Below are positions 1-11,030 of a stretch of 64,000 bases of DNA, one piece after another. Position 1 is the first letter of the stretch; the number at the start of each line of letters is the position of its first letter. The stretch comes from Gnetum montanum (lineage: Eukaryota > Streptophyta > Gnetopsida > Gnetales > Gnetaceae): assembly GCA_015680685.1 (NCBI GenBank), contig MNCI01009279.1:170168-234167 (forward strand). Direction: 5' to 3'. Position numbers and translations under genes: made by a program. The notes beneath the pieces were generated by a model. That model made no database searches. It was given only the letters and a program-made list of their open reading frames with translations, and was not told the DNA's origin.

Positions 1-1129
1 TGACATAAGGAATCAGATTTGTAGAGAGTACGACCACAAGATTTGGGATTTAATTTATGAACACAATATGTTGGATACAATGATTACAGACGAGCTTCGG
101 TTTGGACGAAGCACATACCAACAGCAAGAAAGTTATTTAAATATGGAACAAGTGAGGATCAATCTACCTTGTTCTAGCCAATCTGGGTGCAAGGAAGTTA
201 GACCTTGGGGCAGAATATCTGTCAGCCGACTATTTCTGATCAAGGGTTCTTGAGAATCAACTCCGATATTCTCATGATCGCTGATCCTCTTTTTGCTCTC
301 TTGTCAACCTTGAAGGAGAAAATTTTTGCCAACCCCCTTTTGATCTTCATCAACTGGAGAATTTATAAGACTAGGGTCAGGAGGAAAATGCAATTTAAAT
401 GATGCATGTCTTGAACTTATAAGATGCCATTGACCCGATGTGTTGTCGTTGAAGCTTGCAGCACTATGTTGCATAGCACGTCGTAAACTACTCTTGTTTG
501 GGCTTTGGCAACAGACTATCCTTTGATTACGTTGTAATAAGCTAGAGAGCGTATTGTGGCGTATGAACTACTGATGTCTGAATTGTGCTGTCATTACTTG
601 CATTACGCTGCGTTACACTAAATTATGCATCATAGCGTAATTCAGCGTAAAATAATGAAACTGCCAAAGTTGAAGTATTGTCGTCATGCTTCCTCTATTC
701 CTGATCAATCCCTTTTTGGGGTTTATTATGTTACACTACGTAATATAATGTAATAGCCCCCTTAACCAAGAAAGAAGACCTACTGAAATGCACGACATGT
801 TGCAGATCGTTGCTTAAGCCTTGAGATTTTTGCTGGGTCGTCGGAGTCTTGAATGTTTGCCATCTTTGATGCTGTGGTGGACTGTCTTTGATATTACGCT
901 ACTTAGCACGGTGTTATGCTATGTTGTGTAATGCAGCGTAGTATGCTAAATGTTGAGATTTTTTGAAACATAGAAAATCCACAAAGTGGAAGGCTTGCCG
1001 TCGTGCACCCATCATTTTGTTCTGTCTTCTGAAGTTCATTTGTACTGTGCTGCACCTTGTCGTGACTCCTTGCTTGGGTCACTAGATTTTTCCAAACTGT
1101 CGAGGCCTCAAACGTTTTATGGTGTTTCA
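1..1129 (-). mobile_element. Hairpin-rich insertion, partial copy, inside element B
   Basis: Not Athila-like sequence. On the minus strand it begins at 1129 with TGAAACACCATAAAAC, the same terminus as the 45547-47613 insertion in element J, and it interrupts the 3' noncoding region of B just after the sequence GGGAGTAAGAGT. It holds several short dyads built on TTACGCTGCGTAA or CTATG..CATAG: arms at 464-468/472-476 and 603-610/643-650, a weaker one at 724-748, and a cluster at 885-950. A TATA-like box on the minus strand lies at 362-369, in a context matching the one at 46140 in the other copy. The left end lies outside the window. No coding sequence is recognised; the ORFs of 60-75 codons here have no family features. 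Confidence 0.5.
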
Positions 1130-1925
1130 ACTCTTACTCCCATTTTTTGTTAGATCTACAAGGATCTTAGTACAACCATGTTGCATGATAACTCTCACAG
1201 ACGTCACTAAAGAGAATCTGCAAGTTCCCTTGATGTCACACCCTAATCATTCCCTTTTGGTTTGTTCTCTTTCATTCTAGGTACAATGAACATAAAATTA
1301 ATTTAAAGTTTTAAGAATGTCAAGAATATCACTATACCCTCGAATAGAACCTCTTATTTGTAGAATGGATGAGTGGGTGTAATGGGCTTACTATCCAAAT
1401 AATTGATTGCTCCAGACTCGATAACATAGAACACACCTCAACCAATGATCCACATGAGTGTTTTATTCGTAGATGAGATTACTTACAAAAGATTAAAAAG
1501 ATAAAAAGACAAAATGATAAAACAAGAAATTGAAAACTGAAAAACTGGAAAATAAAAAGTTGTAAAAATTAAAGAAAAAAATGGTTATTAATCCTGCTTG
1601 TTACGATAGTTGAGGATGGTAAGGATTAATAAATGAAAGATGAGGATCCTTGCATGTTGGAAATATTGGAACCTGGTCATGCTTACCCCATTGGGCTCCA
1701 CACACTTGGTTATAGTAAACATGGTGGGGCAATTTATAGATGTGGTTCCCAGATAATGAGTTGACCCACTATGATAATTGAGACCATAAGATGGTATGCA
1801 AGGATCGGGATGTTGCCCTCCATGGTTGTGTTCATTGGGCCATATAGTTGTTGGAGTGTTGATTGATGGTCCTAATGAAGTAACATGAGGCGTTGGGTTC
1901 GAAGATAAGGGTGCACCACAGGGTT
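1130..1925 (-). other. Element B 3' noncoding region directly following gag
   Basis: After the gag remnant the minus strand runs straight into the 3' noncoding segment. It shares long stretches with 57790-58260 of element D, including the run of short T-rich words, the statement-like block around ATAAGAGGTTCTA, and the CTTGTAGATCTAA block. No protease, reverse transcriptase or integrase lies between. B therefore has the same pol-less layout as D. Confidence 0.6.
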
Positions 1926-3550
1926 AGACTTGTGCTGATTTGGAGGATGCAGTGGCCTTGGAATTGTGTTGTCCCTTCATAGGGTCATTTCTAAAGAAGG
2001 GATGCCTTCGATGTTGAGGAGGCCTCTCACTGTTGTTGGCAATATTAGCCCAAGTAGTGTTTGGGGGTTGTTGTTTTGGTGCAAACACCTTAGGAATAGT
2101 TGGTGGAAATGTAGAAGGAGGGAAAGGATGAGAATGTTGAAAATTAGGAGAAGTGAAAGGTGCACAAGGTAGTGGTTGTGTTGAGGACATGGGCTGATAG
2201 TATTGAGGAGAATGGTAATGCGGTGAGATAGAGTATGTTGACCCAGTTGGGAAGACATGATGTTGAACTAGATAAGCATTTGGGTTCAGATGATATGAAG
2301 GGTGTCTCCAGTTTAGGGGTGGCTTCCCCCACGACTAGGATTGTTGCCACTATGATCAAACATAGTATCTCTATACAAAATCGGGATGTAACATGCTTTC
2401 CCAATGCTCATATAAATGTAACAAGATTGGGCATTCGCCCTTGGGGTCATCGTACAGGCAAATGTTGCATTCATACGTGTGATTGGTAGTTGAGCTCTTA
2501 TTTTCCTTATCCCTTCTTTCTGATTGTCTAATGATACTTGGTCCTGCTTCTCAGGTTGTTAAAACTCTATCTCCAATAATATCGATATATTCTCCACACT
2601 TTTTATACATCCATTCCAACATTTTATTGATCTTTGCCTCGACTTCCTCTAATGATTTTTGTATTGGAAAAGATGGTTTTTCCTCCTTGAGATTGGTTGA
2701 TTTCCCCTTTTTATGATTATGGACCTTTCTTCAGTTGAGATTCTGGTCCTGTTGATGTTTTCAACACTCTCTCATCTAGCCATTTCTCCCTCTTCATTTG
2801 CTACCTGCTTAATAAGCTCTTGGACTTCATGAGTTCATAGTTCATATAGTTGACCTTGGGCATACATCCCTAGGGTTTCTCTTGTTGCATCACGTAGCCC
2901 ATCAATGATATGGTACATTAGCCTTTCTTTGGAGAACGCATGGCCTGGACAATTGTTTAACAGTGCATAATATCTTTCTAAGGCCATGTCTAAGGGTTCA
3001 TGTTGTGCTTGTTTCCACTCTTGGATTTGTTTCCTCAAGGTTGACACTCTTGCGTAGGTTTAATATACTTTGTTAAAGAGTTATATCATTGTTGACCAAC
3101 ATCGTATTAAATTTGGTTTTAATGATCTATACCATACTTTTGCTTAACCAATGAGTGTCATAGGAAATAGCTTGAGTTTTTACCATCCGTTATCAATGTT
3201 TTTCCATGTACAGGCATTGTAGAAGGCTTGTAAATGTTGATGCAGATCTAGGTCATAGCCTCCTGAAAAATTAGGGAAGTTGTTTAAATCAAGCCTGGGT
3301 AAACGGCTCTCTTTATGATGCCTACGGGAGATTTGAATAGCCTCTTGTATTTGCGTTAGGCTAGTGGGGGTTCATCATCATCTAGTAAGCTATGCTTTCA
3401 TGCATTGGGATGACATTGCTTTCATTTATGTTTATAAGATATCCCCACTTCAGGTTGCGTACTCCAATCCTCATTGTCATATAATTTTTTGGTTCTTCAA
3501 TGAATTTCCTCACTAGGTGTGGCATTATTGTAGTCTTGTAGGAGAGCCAT
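1926..3550 (-). pseudogene. Athila-like gag, short form (element B), decayed
   Basis: Gag capsid/nucleocapsid polyprotein of a retrotransposon, which would package element RNA in cytoplasmic particles. The ATG at 3550 gives a start (MALLQDYNNAT) matching the gag of D at 55828 (MSLSQDSDNAT). The best preserved block, 3047-2835, reads STLRKQIQEWKQAQHEPLD and continues to ERLMYHIIDGL, the usual end of the plant Ty3 gag domain. A knuckle-like CNICLYDDPKGEC lies near 2475; its histidine position is D, so zinc binding is probably lost. In-frame stops and frameshifts are scattered throughout. The C-terminal part is rich in N, P, Q and H. The reading orientation follows from the LTR and primer site at 3673-4482. 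Confidence 0.75.
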
Positions 3551-3672
3551 GGTTATGAAATTGTGTGTGAATTTATGTGTGACTCCTTATAATTATTTCT
3601 TTCTAAAAGACATATTGTTAATTCCTATACAACCACCTTGTATGAGATAACTAATCTAGATAACTAGCACCG

Positions 3673-3690
3673 TCCCCGGCAACGGTGCCA
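3673..3690 (-). other. Primer binding site of element B
   Basis: The minus strand reads TGGCACCGTTGCCGGGGA two bases after the LTR end. Apart from one base this is complementary to the 3' end of plant tRNA-Asp (acceptor CCA included), the primer type used by Athila-like elements. It fixes the element orientation and identifies 3692-4482 as a 5' LTR. Confidence 0.8.
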
Positions 3691-3691
3691 A

Positions 3692-4482
3692 TGATGAGTG
3701 GCAAGGTACCCCTACACTCAACCATACGAATACGAGTGTTTCACGCATGATCCGGTCGAACTTCGCATACGGACTAGTTGTGGTATCTAGACAGTTATCT
3801 GTAGTTCATAGTTCGCTATCTTCCCATCTGGACTATTGTTAACTTTATCATGTATGGTTTAGTCCAGAGTGAGGTGTATGATGTGTTTCTATGCTAACGC
3901 TACTCCTGAAGACAATGGAAGATAATAGTAGCTAAGCTAAGAGAGGAAGTATGAGAGAGAATCTGAGCTAGCCTAAGTGCGATGAGTATTTGTTCCTCAA
4001 TCATCTGTACACATCTTGGACCTCGTGCATGACTACCATTGGGATTGCCAAGCGTAGATCCTAGGATCAAGTTGTACTCATTCTGGATTTAAAAGGAGTT
4101 TAGGGTGAGAGATATTAACTAAGAAAGTAGTAAATAACAATTAAATAAATAATTCATTAATTAAACTAAGTGAATGCTGCAATGATGAAGTAATCTCGAT
4201 CTTTATTTTTGGTCATGTGTGTGTCGAAGTACGTCACACTTGAATAAGGATGGCATACAATTACAATCACCACACTGCGGGTATACACTTGGGGAGAAGG
4301 ATTAAGAGAAGAACTACTTAAAAATTTAACACTTAAACTAGGAATTGAACAACTACCTATCGGGATTGTCTACCTCTTATTTATAGATGAGGAGACAGGT
4401 CGTGATATCGCTTACGCGATATCGTGGCTAGGCTGTGATATCACGTACGTGATATCATGGTTAACTAAATGGTGACTCATCA
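3692..4482 (-). mobile_element. 5' LTR of element B
   Basis: 791 bp, minus orientation, bounded by TGATGA at 3692 and TCATCA at 4482, the terminal hexamers shared by all LTRs of this window. On the minus strand the U3 carries two near-perfect GATATC dyads (plus-strand 4400-4460) just upstream of a CTATAAATA box. It is joined at 4483 to the 3' noncoding part of element C with no polypurine tract in between, so B most likely inserted into C. The expected target duplication would be TTGAC (4483-4487); the other end is outside the window. Confidence 0.85.
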
Positions 4483-7400
4483 TTGACTAATGATAGACTT
4501 AATAAATTGACTTGACAAAATTGACTACTTGAGTGTACAGACCAACACATTACAAAAGTTGCGATGTTCATGACACACAATTGAACACCATGAAATGACT
4601 CTTCAAAATTGGATGACACTTCCTTTGATGGCATGAAGTCAGTGGAGAAGGTCAAACATTCCCAGGTGATGGTTACTCCTAAGGTTTTGAGGGACCTTCA
4701 TTGACTTTAGACATGTGTGGTGACTGAGGTGATTGTGGCTATAATGTTACTGCTGCAACTTTAGGCAAGAGGTGAAAGGCATCTAGCAATGCTTTCATTT
4801 TTTCCTCCTTACTCTTGGGATTGTGCACTGTCAACATAGATTCACTAACGTGGGTAGGAACAGGCACATCCAAAGGATAGGGAATTTTTGGAAATAACTC
4901 CTTAACATTGATGAACTAGACAATGAATTTCTTGCATTCAATATCAAATGCCTTAACTTTGTTCTATAGCTCATAGTAACCATTCATTCTCTTGGCCAGG
5001 TTCTTAGTAATTGATCGTTGATTGATGAATTGTGCCCTAAGAACCTCAAGTTCAATGTTTGCTATTTCAAGCTTTTGCTTGGTGTCCTTATGGTGCTTGA
5101 ACTCGACCTCATATAGTAAGTGCAACTTGAGCCACTTGCTTCTCAAGTTTTGACCACGGCTGTCTAGTAGTCAACATCGCTAGGTTTGCATAACGAACAT
5201 TGACCAATTTCATATACTCTATCACTTCTTCAATTTGTAACTCCTTCAAGCAGATCTTTACTCTATTATAGGCATTTATTCCATTAATGATGGGTTCCCA
5301 TATCTTTCTTCCTTACTAGAGTTGCTAGAGGGCCTCATTTACTTTTGCCTTAGCCATTGAATGTGCTTCTTATACACTTCCTTCTACAAACCATCCTAGC
5401 CTCTATAGTGATTCTTGACTCTTTCAAATTTGAGAGCCTTGTTTTTCTAGGCAGTGATCTCAATGGCAAATTTTTGGCATAAGGCTCAAAATTCTTCCAT
5501 GGTTAGATTTTGATTCTCTGTAGTGAATTTCCTTAACTCTATGTTTACCCTAGCAAGCTACTCCTTCTATTAATGAATAATTCTTGCATTTTTTGTTTTC
5601 TTGCATTAACATTACATAGGTAATGGTTTTTGATGGTTAATGATTCATTTTCTTGGCACATTTGGACCAAGTCCTTTGAGTTGAGTAGCTTTTTGCTTTG
5701 GCTATGGACTGGTTGAAGATGGCTATTACCATTTCCTCCTCATCCTATTTTAATCATTCTTGAAGCTACTAAAAATCTTCATCTTTGGTTACTATGGGGC
5801 TAAAAAGCATGGGATTAGCAAAATGAGCATGGAATTCACCAACTTCTATAGCCAAGCATTAGTTTTATGCTTGATCCATTTCAGGTTGCCCTTCTAAGAT
5901 GATGTGTTTGCCCTTTGCTTTTAGTAGCTTTGATTGGGTCATAGTAATGTTGTCCAGAAAATCAAAGATATCTGGAATTTCTTACTTGGTCCCCACTAGT
6001 CAGTCTAGTAACTCTTCATGCTAGGCTATACTCAATCTTCCACTAACCATGCTTATGGACATTTGCACATCTTAAAATGTAGACATGTCTAGTATAAATG
6101 CAGTAGGTGCATTAAGTGCTTTTACAATTTGGTCAACAACTTCAACAATGGTCTCTTGCCCTTGGTGCTACATCACCAATACAGCTACCCTCTCACCCTT
6201 GTCCAAGCACACCATAAGAAAGCGAAATTCCCAAAGATTTCTAGGAATAAATGATGTTGAGATAGAGACACTATCACCTCTCGGGCACTGGGATTTGATC
6301 TTATAGGCAACTACGTTCATTGGGCAAAGAATATTGATCCACCTCTTTCCATTTGGCTAATTATCCAAGCCACTTCATTAAGGTGACTCATTACAGTCAA
6401 TATACAAATGGTTCTACACCACTCATTCCTGCATGTTGCTCTTAGTCACACAAGAGTTGCTCTTAGATTTTTTGCAAGCATTCAATGGCTACATGAGCCT
6501 CTGGCATTGTTTCTTGAGTATGCGATAGAGGTGGTGGCTATTGTTCCATTAGTTTTAACATAGTAGGTGTCTTTTCCTTCATCATTTTAGACCACAAGGT
6601 AATGGAAGCATGCTTGATCATGTCATTTGCATAGCAGATGATCCCTGCCCTTTTGCAAAGTTTCCAGATGAGGCATGAAAAAGGTAAGTTTTTCCTTCCA
6701 TATTCATTTTCTTTGAAGCACTTCTTGATCTCTAAATAGATTAATTGTGGAAGGTTCACTAGAAATCTCTCGCTTAGAGCAGTGCATGATTAGGCAAGAA
6801 AGGTAGTCATCTTGTTGGGCCTCATCATTAGATTGAGGTAATAGGCCACTATCGTAAGGTATACACATTCCACTAGTGTGAGTGCATAGAATTCCTTATA
6901 GTTGACCCCATAACACCACTAGGTCTGCTCCTTTTTGGCCTCAGGGTCAGCTTGTGTTGATAACTCTACCAATTGTGTCTTTGTGTCAAGTAACCCAAGA
7001 ACTTGTGTAATGACATCGGCTAAGTAGGACACCTAAATGTCCCTGATCTTCACTATGGAGCCTATCCTTCTATTGTTCTAGAAGAGGTATGTCTCTCCCA
7101 TGTACCACTTCCCACTGAAAGTGATGATTGGCCACATGGGAGAGGTTTGCAATTATGTTCTCACTTTTGTTGAAGCATGTTCTAGAAATGGCCCAAAGGT
7201 TAGTTCCTAGAGAACTTAGTGTTGGATTTCATAGGGCTTGATGGTGTAGAGACAACCTTGTGTTAGTGTGACATCCAGCCTCAGTATGGGTCTTGGTGCT
7301 TCCCCACGCTGCAATTGTTCTGTTTCAACTTCTTCCTTAGGAATCTGTCGAATAGATTCTACTTCAAGCTCTTCTTGAAGAGGTCTTGTTGCATGGGTTG

Positions 7401-7506
7401 CTTCAAGTTGTTCTTGGGGCTATTCTTAGCCCCTTCCAACCTTGGGTCGTTTCTCCCTTGGCTGTGATGGTCTTCCCTCCTATGATCATTTTGGTCTTGG
7501 CACCAT
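4483..7506 (-). pseudogene. Extra ORF downstream of pol (element C), with 3' UTR
   Basis: Broken ORF of about 2.8 kb between pol and the missing 3' LTR, the place of the env-like or extra ORF in Athila elements. The start at 7506 is chosen because GATTACAG|ATGG is shared with C, D and J and the N-termini resemble each other. At 6759-6538 it reads MNLPQLIYLEIKKCF and later LPFSCLIWKLCKRAGI, a pattern I associate with the putative plant transposon-protein domain (PF20167) found in plant Ty3 elements. At 5146-4964 follows a charged heptad-like stretch (YEVEFKHHKDTKQKLEIANI), probably coiled coil. No signal peptide or membrane segment is visible, so it does not look like an envelope protein. It has many in-frame stops. 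The C-terminal end and 3' UTR (4483 to about 4650) are cut by element B. Confidence 0.6.
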
Positions 7507-8052
7507 CTGTAATCACAACATGACCATGGGTTAGTAATTATTGTGTAACATGAAATAATTGGAATACCTTATCTCATTGGGATAGTTACACTTGGCTAAG
7601 TTGTGATTATGGCTGATTTAATTAATTTTAAGCATTATTTTATTTGTATTTTAATGTTAGTAAGTCATTATGAAAGGTGTTGAAAGGGTTAACTCTCAAG
7701 AATTGATGGTTTCATATTATTGTACACATTATTTCCTTTGGGAAAGTTAGAAAATTTTTTCAAAATTTTCATCAGAAACCTTAAGGTTTGTGGCCCCCAT
7801 GATCAAAATCTTACCTATGGTAGTTATAGGATTAAAGAACAGAGTGATTTGGGCAAACAATTGGCAAGTTATGGGCTCTAGAAGATTTTGGACTTTGAAA
7901 AATAGCAAAAACTCCTCTTGTGTTATGAAGTAAATGTCAAAAAATTACAAAGTCTTGGTGGTATTTATAGAATTTTTAGCTTGTGTTGACTAGGCCTAGT
8001 TGACAAGCCCCAATCAATGGGGTTAGTTGCATCAACTAGGCTTAGTCGATGC
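7507..8052 (-). promoter_or_regulatory. Internal promoter-like block and leader of the extra ORF (element C)
   Basis: On the minus strand three dyads precede a TATA box. They are a 24-bp dyad at 8029-8052 (arms GCATCGACTA/TAGTTGATGC), CCCC..GGGG at 8008-8022, and the perfect palindrome ACTAGGCCTAGT at 7989-8000. The TATA box TATAAATA is at 7969-7962. The element's own LTR U3 (16619-16685) has the related words GACTAGGCC and CCCCATTGA before CCTATAAATA. A leader of about 455 bp, similar to that of element F, leads to the ATG at 7506. It holds a donor-like AAG|GTTTCTG (7779) and the acceptor-like GATTACAG at 7507. Function is inferred from layout only. Confidence 0.45.
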
Positions 8053-10009
8053 AGCTGTTGACCATCGTTGACTTTCATTGACTTGATCAAACTTCTAAAA
8101 TACAAGGAATTTTTGAGTGAAACTGGGGTCAAATGGAAGCCCAGAAAGCCATGAACATATTAAGAATAGTAGAAGAGGGTTTTGAAGCTTATAAAATTTA
8201 GAAAATTGAGAAAATGTTTTGGAGAATGAATTTAATGAATGTTTTAAGGAGCATAGAGTAGAATATATAAAGGAATATGCGAAAGATAGGATTGTAGCAA
8301 TGTCTAAGGTAAGGGCCTTAACTATCCAAACCAAGAGATATGCAAGTGGGTCCTCCCCATAGAAGGCACATGTCCTTTTTGCCTTTGCATAATCTCAACT
8401 AAGGAGTGCATTGGCCCATAGTTGATTTAATGGTCATAAAAAGTTAAGGACTGACCTAGAAGAATCTATCTAAGAATTCCAACACATCAAACTAAGACAT
8501 CAAGCATAGCATAGAAACCAACAGTGAGGTGAGTTATGGTAGCATAAATGGATGACTGAGAATGTGGAATGGAATCCCGAATTGAGGTCATAAGAAGTCC
8601 CTTGTGAAGTTTGTGTTTAAAATGACCTAAGAAGATCCATCCTTAATCCAGACTAAAACTAGCTTCTTTCAACAACTTTGCATCATCACTGTAAGATCAA
8701 TCCACCTCCTCAAAACACAAGAGTGCTCCCAGAAAACAACCACCATTCCATAAAGAGAAGAAAATAGAAGTAGGAAGTGAGAGAAGGCCTTAGTTAGAGG
8801 GGACCTTCCTGCATGGGTAACATGTCTTTCTAGTTCCATAACCAGTGCTTATAGCCCATTTATTTTTCTAAGAGATTTGCTTTGAATTCCCATCATGTTT
8901 TTTTTCTTTTAGATAAGAACTACGCCATGAAAAGACTTTATTTGACTTCTTATTAGTGGTTGGAATGGAATGGTAATAATTATATGAAAAGACACTCAAG
9001 AACTCAAGCAAGCAGAAGAGTACAAAGAGTATTGAGTTCCCTTAAAGTCACATCCTATACAAACCTTTGAATGCCTCCCAATTCTAGAAACTACTAAGGT
9101 CATCAATTAATTAAAAGTTTGTTTAATGAAAGGGACCTCAAACTTCCAGAACAAGGAAAACCATAGAGTTTTTTGGATGGTTGGATGATGTGGACTCATT
9201 TCATGTTCAATGAAAAATAAACCATGTCATAGTCATCAAACATCAAAATTCAAAAATAGAAACTAGGCATTGACGATCACAACATTAAGCAAAAACCATC
9301 ATTAGTACATAGCAACAGTGGCACTGTGGCCTATGGCAATAAAACACTTTTATTAGCAAAAATAATGAAAAGTCACACTTGAACCAAACAAGGTAAACTA
9401 TATAAGAAAGTGTAAATTATCTAGGAAAGATTCAAATGTACTAATGATGGTGCAAAATAAAAAATGATGTAAAATGGAAAGAAATTTATAAAATCAAAAA
9501 CTTGTAAAATAAATAACTTGTAAAATCAAAAACATGGAAAAAAAAGTAGAAAAATTGAGAAGCCATATATATGGTTAGTATGGATGGCCATCTCCCCCAC
9601 CACTGAGTTGGAAGGAGGAGATTTGAAAAATTGAATGTGGTTGTCCATTTATTGTGGTGGTAATTGCACTAGCTTGTCTTGGTTCTAGGAAAGGTTTCAC
9701 TTGTTGGATGTTGACCAACTACTTTTTATTTGGGCTCTCAGGTTTGTAGATTAACATGGCCTCAAAGGAAAATGTTTGATCAATTATATAAGAACCCTTC
9801 CACAATGTTTGGAACTTCATTTTCTAGGGTACATGTGTGGGATTCCAATAAAGAACCTTATCTCCTAGTTGAAGTTTTACTTTTTGTATTCTTAGGTCAT
9901 GATGTTGCTTGTTGAATGCCTTGTGTACTTTATTCAAAGATAGGACCACTAATCGATTCTCATCTAGCACATTAAGGTTGATCAATCTTTCTCTTTATGC
10001 TAGGCTTAG
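8053..10009 (-). other. Conserved noncoding region between integrase and extra ORF (element C)
   Basis: No ORF of recognisable family. Two blocks are conserved with elements E, F and J: one near 8345-8395 (GGGTCCTCCCC, then GGCATAA-like words) and one near 8770-8900 around the words GGGTAACATGTCTTTCTAG and GCTTTGAATTC. D keeps the first and a trace of the second. The region reads like a long conserved 3' noncoding module of the family. Confidence 0.55.
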
Positions 10010-11030
10010 GTCAAGATTTAGATCATAGATTGTTGAGAGTGTACGAAGCTTGGATTGAATTGAGAGCATTAAAATTTTTTCATACACTAGTTCATAGGGA
10101 GAGTAGCCAATAGGGAGTTTCCATGTTGAGCAGTAGGCCTAAAGTGCAACATTGAGTTTTATGCTCCAGTCTCTCCTATATTTGCTTATGGTCGTTGTTA
10201 GGATCTTTGTAATCTCTTGGTTAGTTACTTGTGCTTGACTATTGGCTTGGGGATGTTATAGTGTTGTTAATTTATGTTTAACCCCCCAACATTGCATTAA
10301 CATTCTAAAAGTGGCACTTGTAAAATGAGTTCCATTGTTAGAAATTAATGTGTGTGGCACTCCAAACTTGTTTACAACATGTTGTTATACAAATCTAGTA
10401 GTAGTAAATGATGTACGGGCAGTAACAACTACTGGTACTACCCATTTAGTGTACTAGTTGACTGTTATGATCATATATGACTTTCCGTTAGACATGGATG
10501 TGATGGAACCCATGAAGTCTATGCCCTATATGTCAAAGGGCTCTAGTGGTTGAATCCACTATTGGGGATCCTCCATACACATAGTCATTCCACCATCTCT
10601 TTGATAGTGCTCACAAGATCGAACAAACTAGTAGGCATCTCTAAATATTGTAGGCCAATAGTATCTTGCCATTAGGATTTTTATAGCCATGCACTCCCTA
10701 CATAGTGTCCTCTAGAAGGGCCTTCATGAACATCTTAAAGAACATGTAGTTGATTAGCATCAAGGACACACCAAAAAATGTGTAGTTGTTTTCCATGAAG
10801 TACTTTGCTTGATGAAGAAACTATTGTTTCTTCCTAATGTCTAGACCTTGTGGCATCTCCTGGGTGAGAAGGTAAGTGAAGATGCCATCATACCATTTTT
10901 TTGTGCACACTTGATCATTTATTGATCCTGTAAAGAGGAGTTCATATGGAAATTGATTAAAGAGTGGACTCTCCTCTTTGTTATCCCATCTTAATTGAGA
11001 GAGATGGCTATCAACCACATTCATAGTCCC
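10010..11030 (-). pseudogene. Integrase domain of pol (element C), inactive
   Basis: Retroviral-type integrase that would insert element cDNA into chromosomes. The minus strand reads PFDI*GIDFMG near 10510, with the first catalytic aspartate kept but the tryptophan codon before it changed to TAG. Around 10230 the family's GQxEVTNRE motif reads SQAQVTNQE, so the catalytic glutamate is a glutamine. The region ends in words of the Athila C-terminus (SPYELVY type). The preserved upstream piece 11024-10821 is the linker between RNase H and integrase. Stops and frameshifts interrupt all frames. Confidence 0.75.

Noticed and set aside
68-402. Two short plus-strand ORFs at the left end
   Set aside because: Within the noncoding hairpin insertion; no similarity to anything I recognise.
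7507-8060. Solo LTR at the internal promoter block of C
   Set aside because: No TGATGA/TCATCA ends and the part after the TATA box matches the leader in F, not LTR R/U5.
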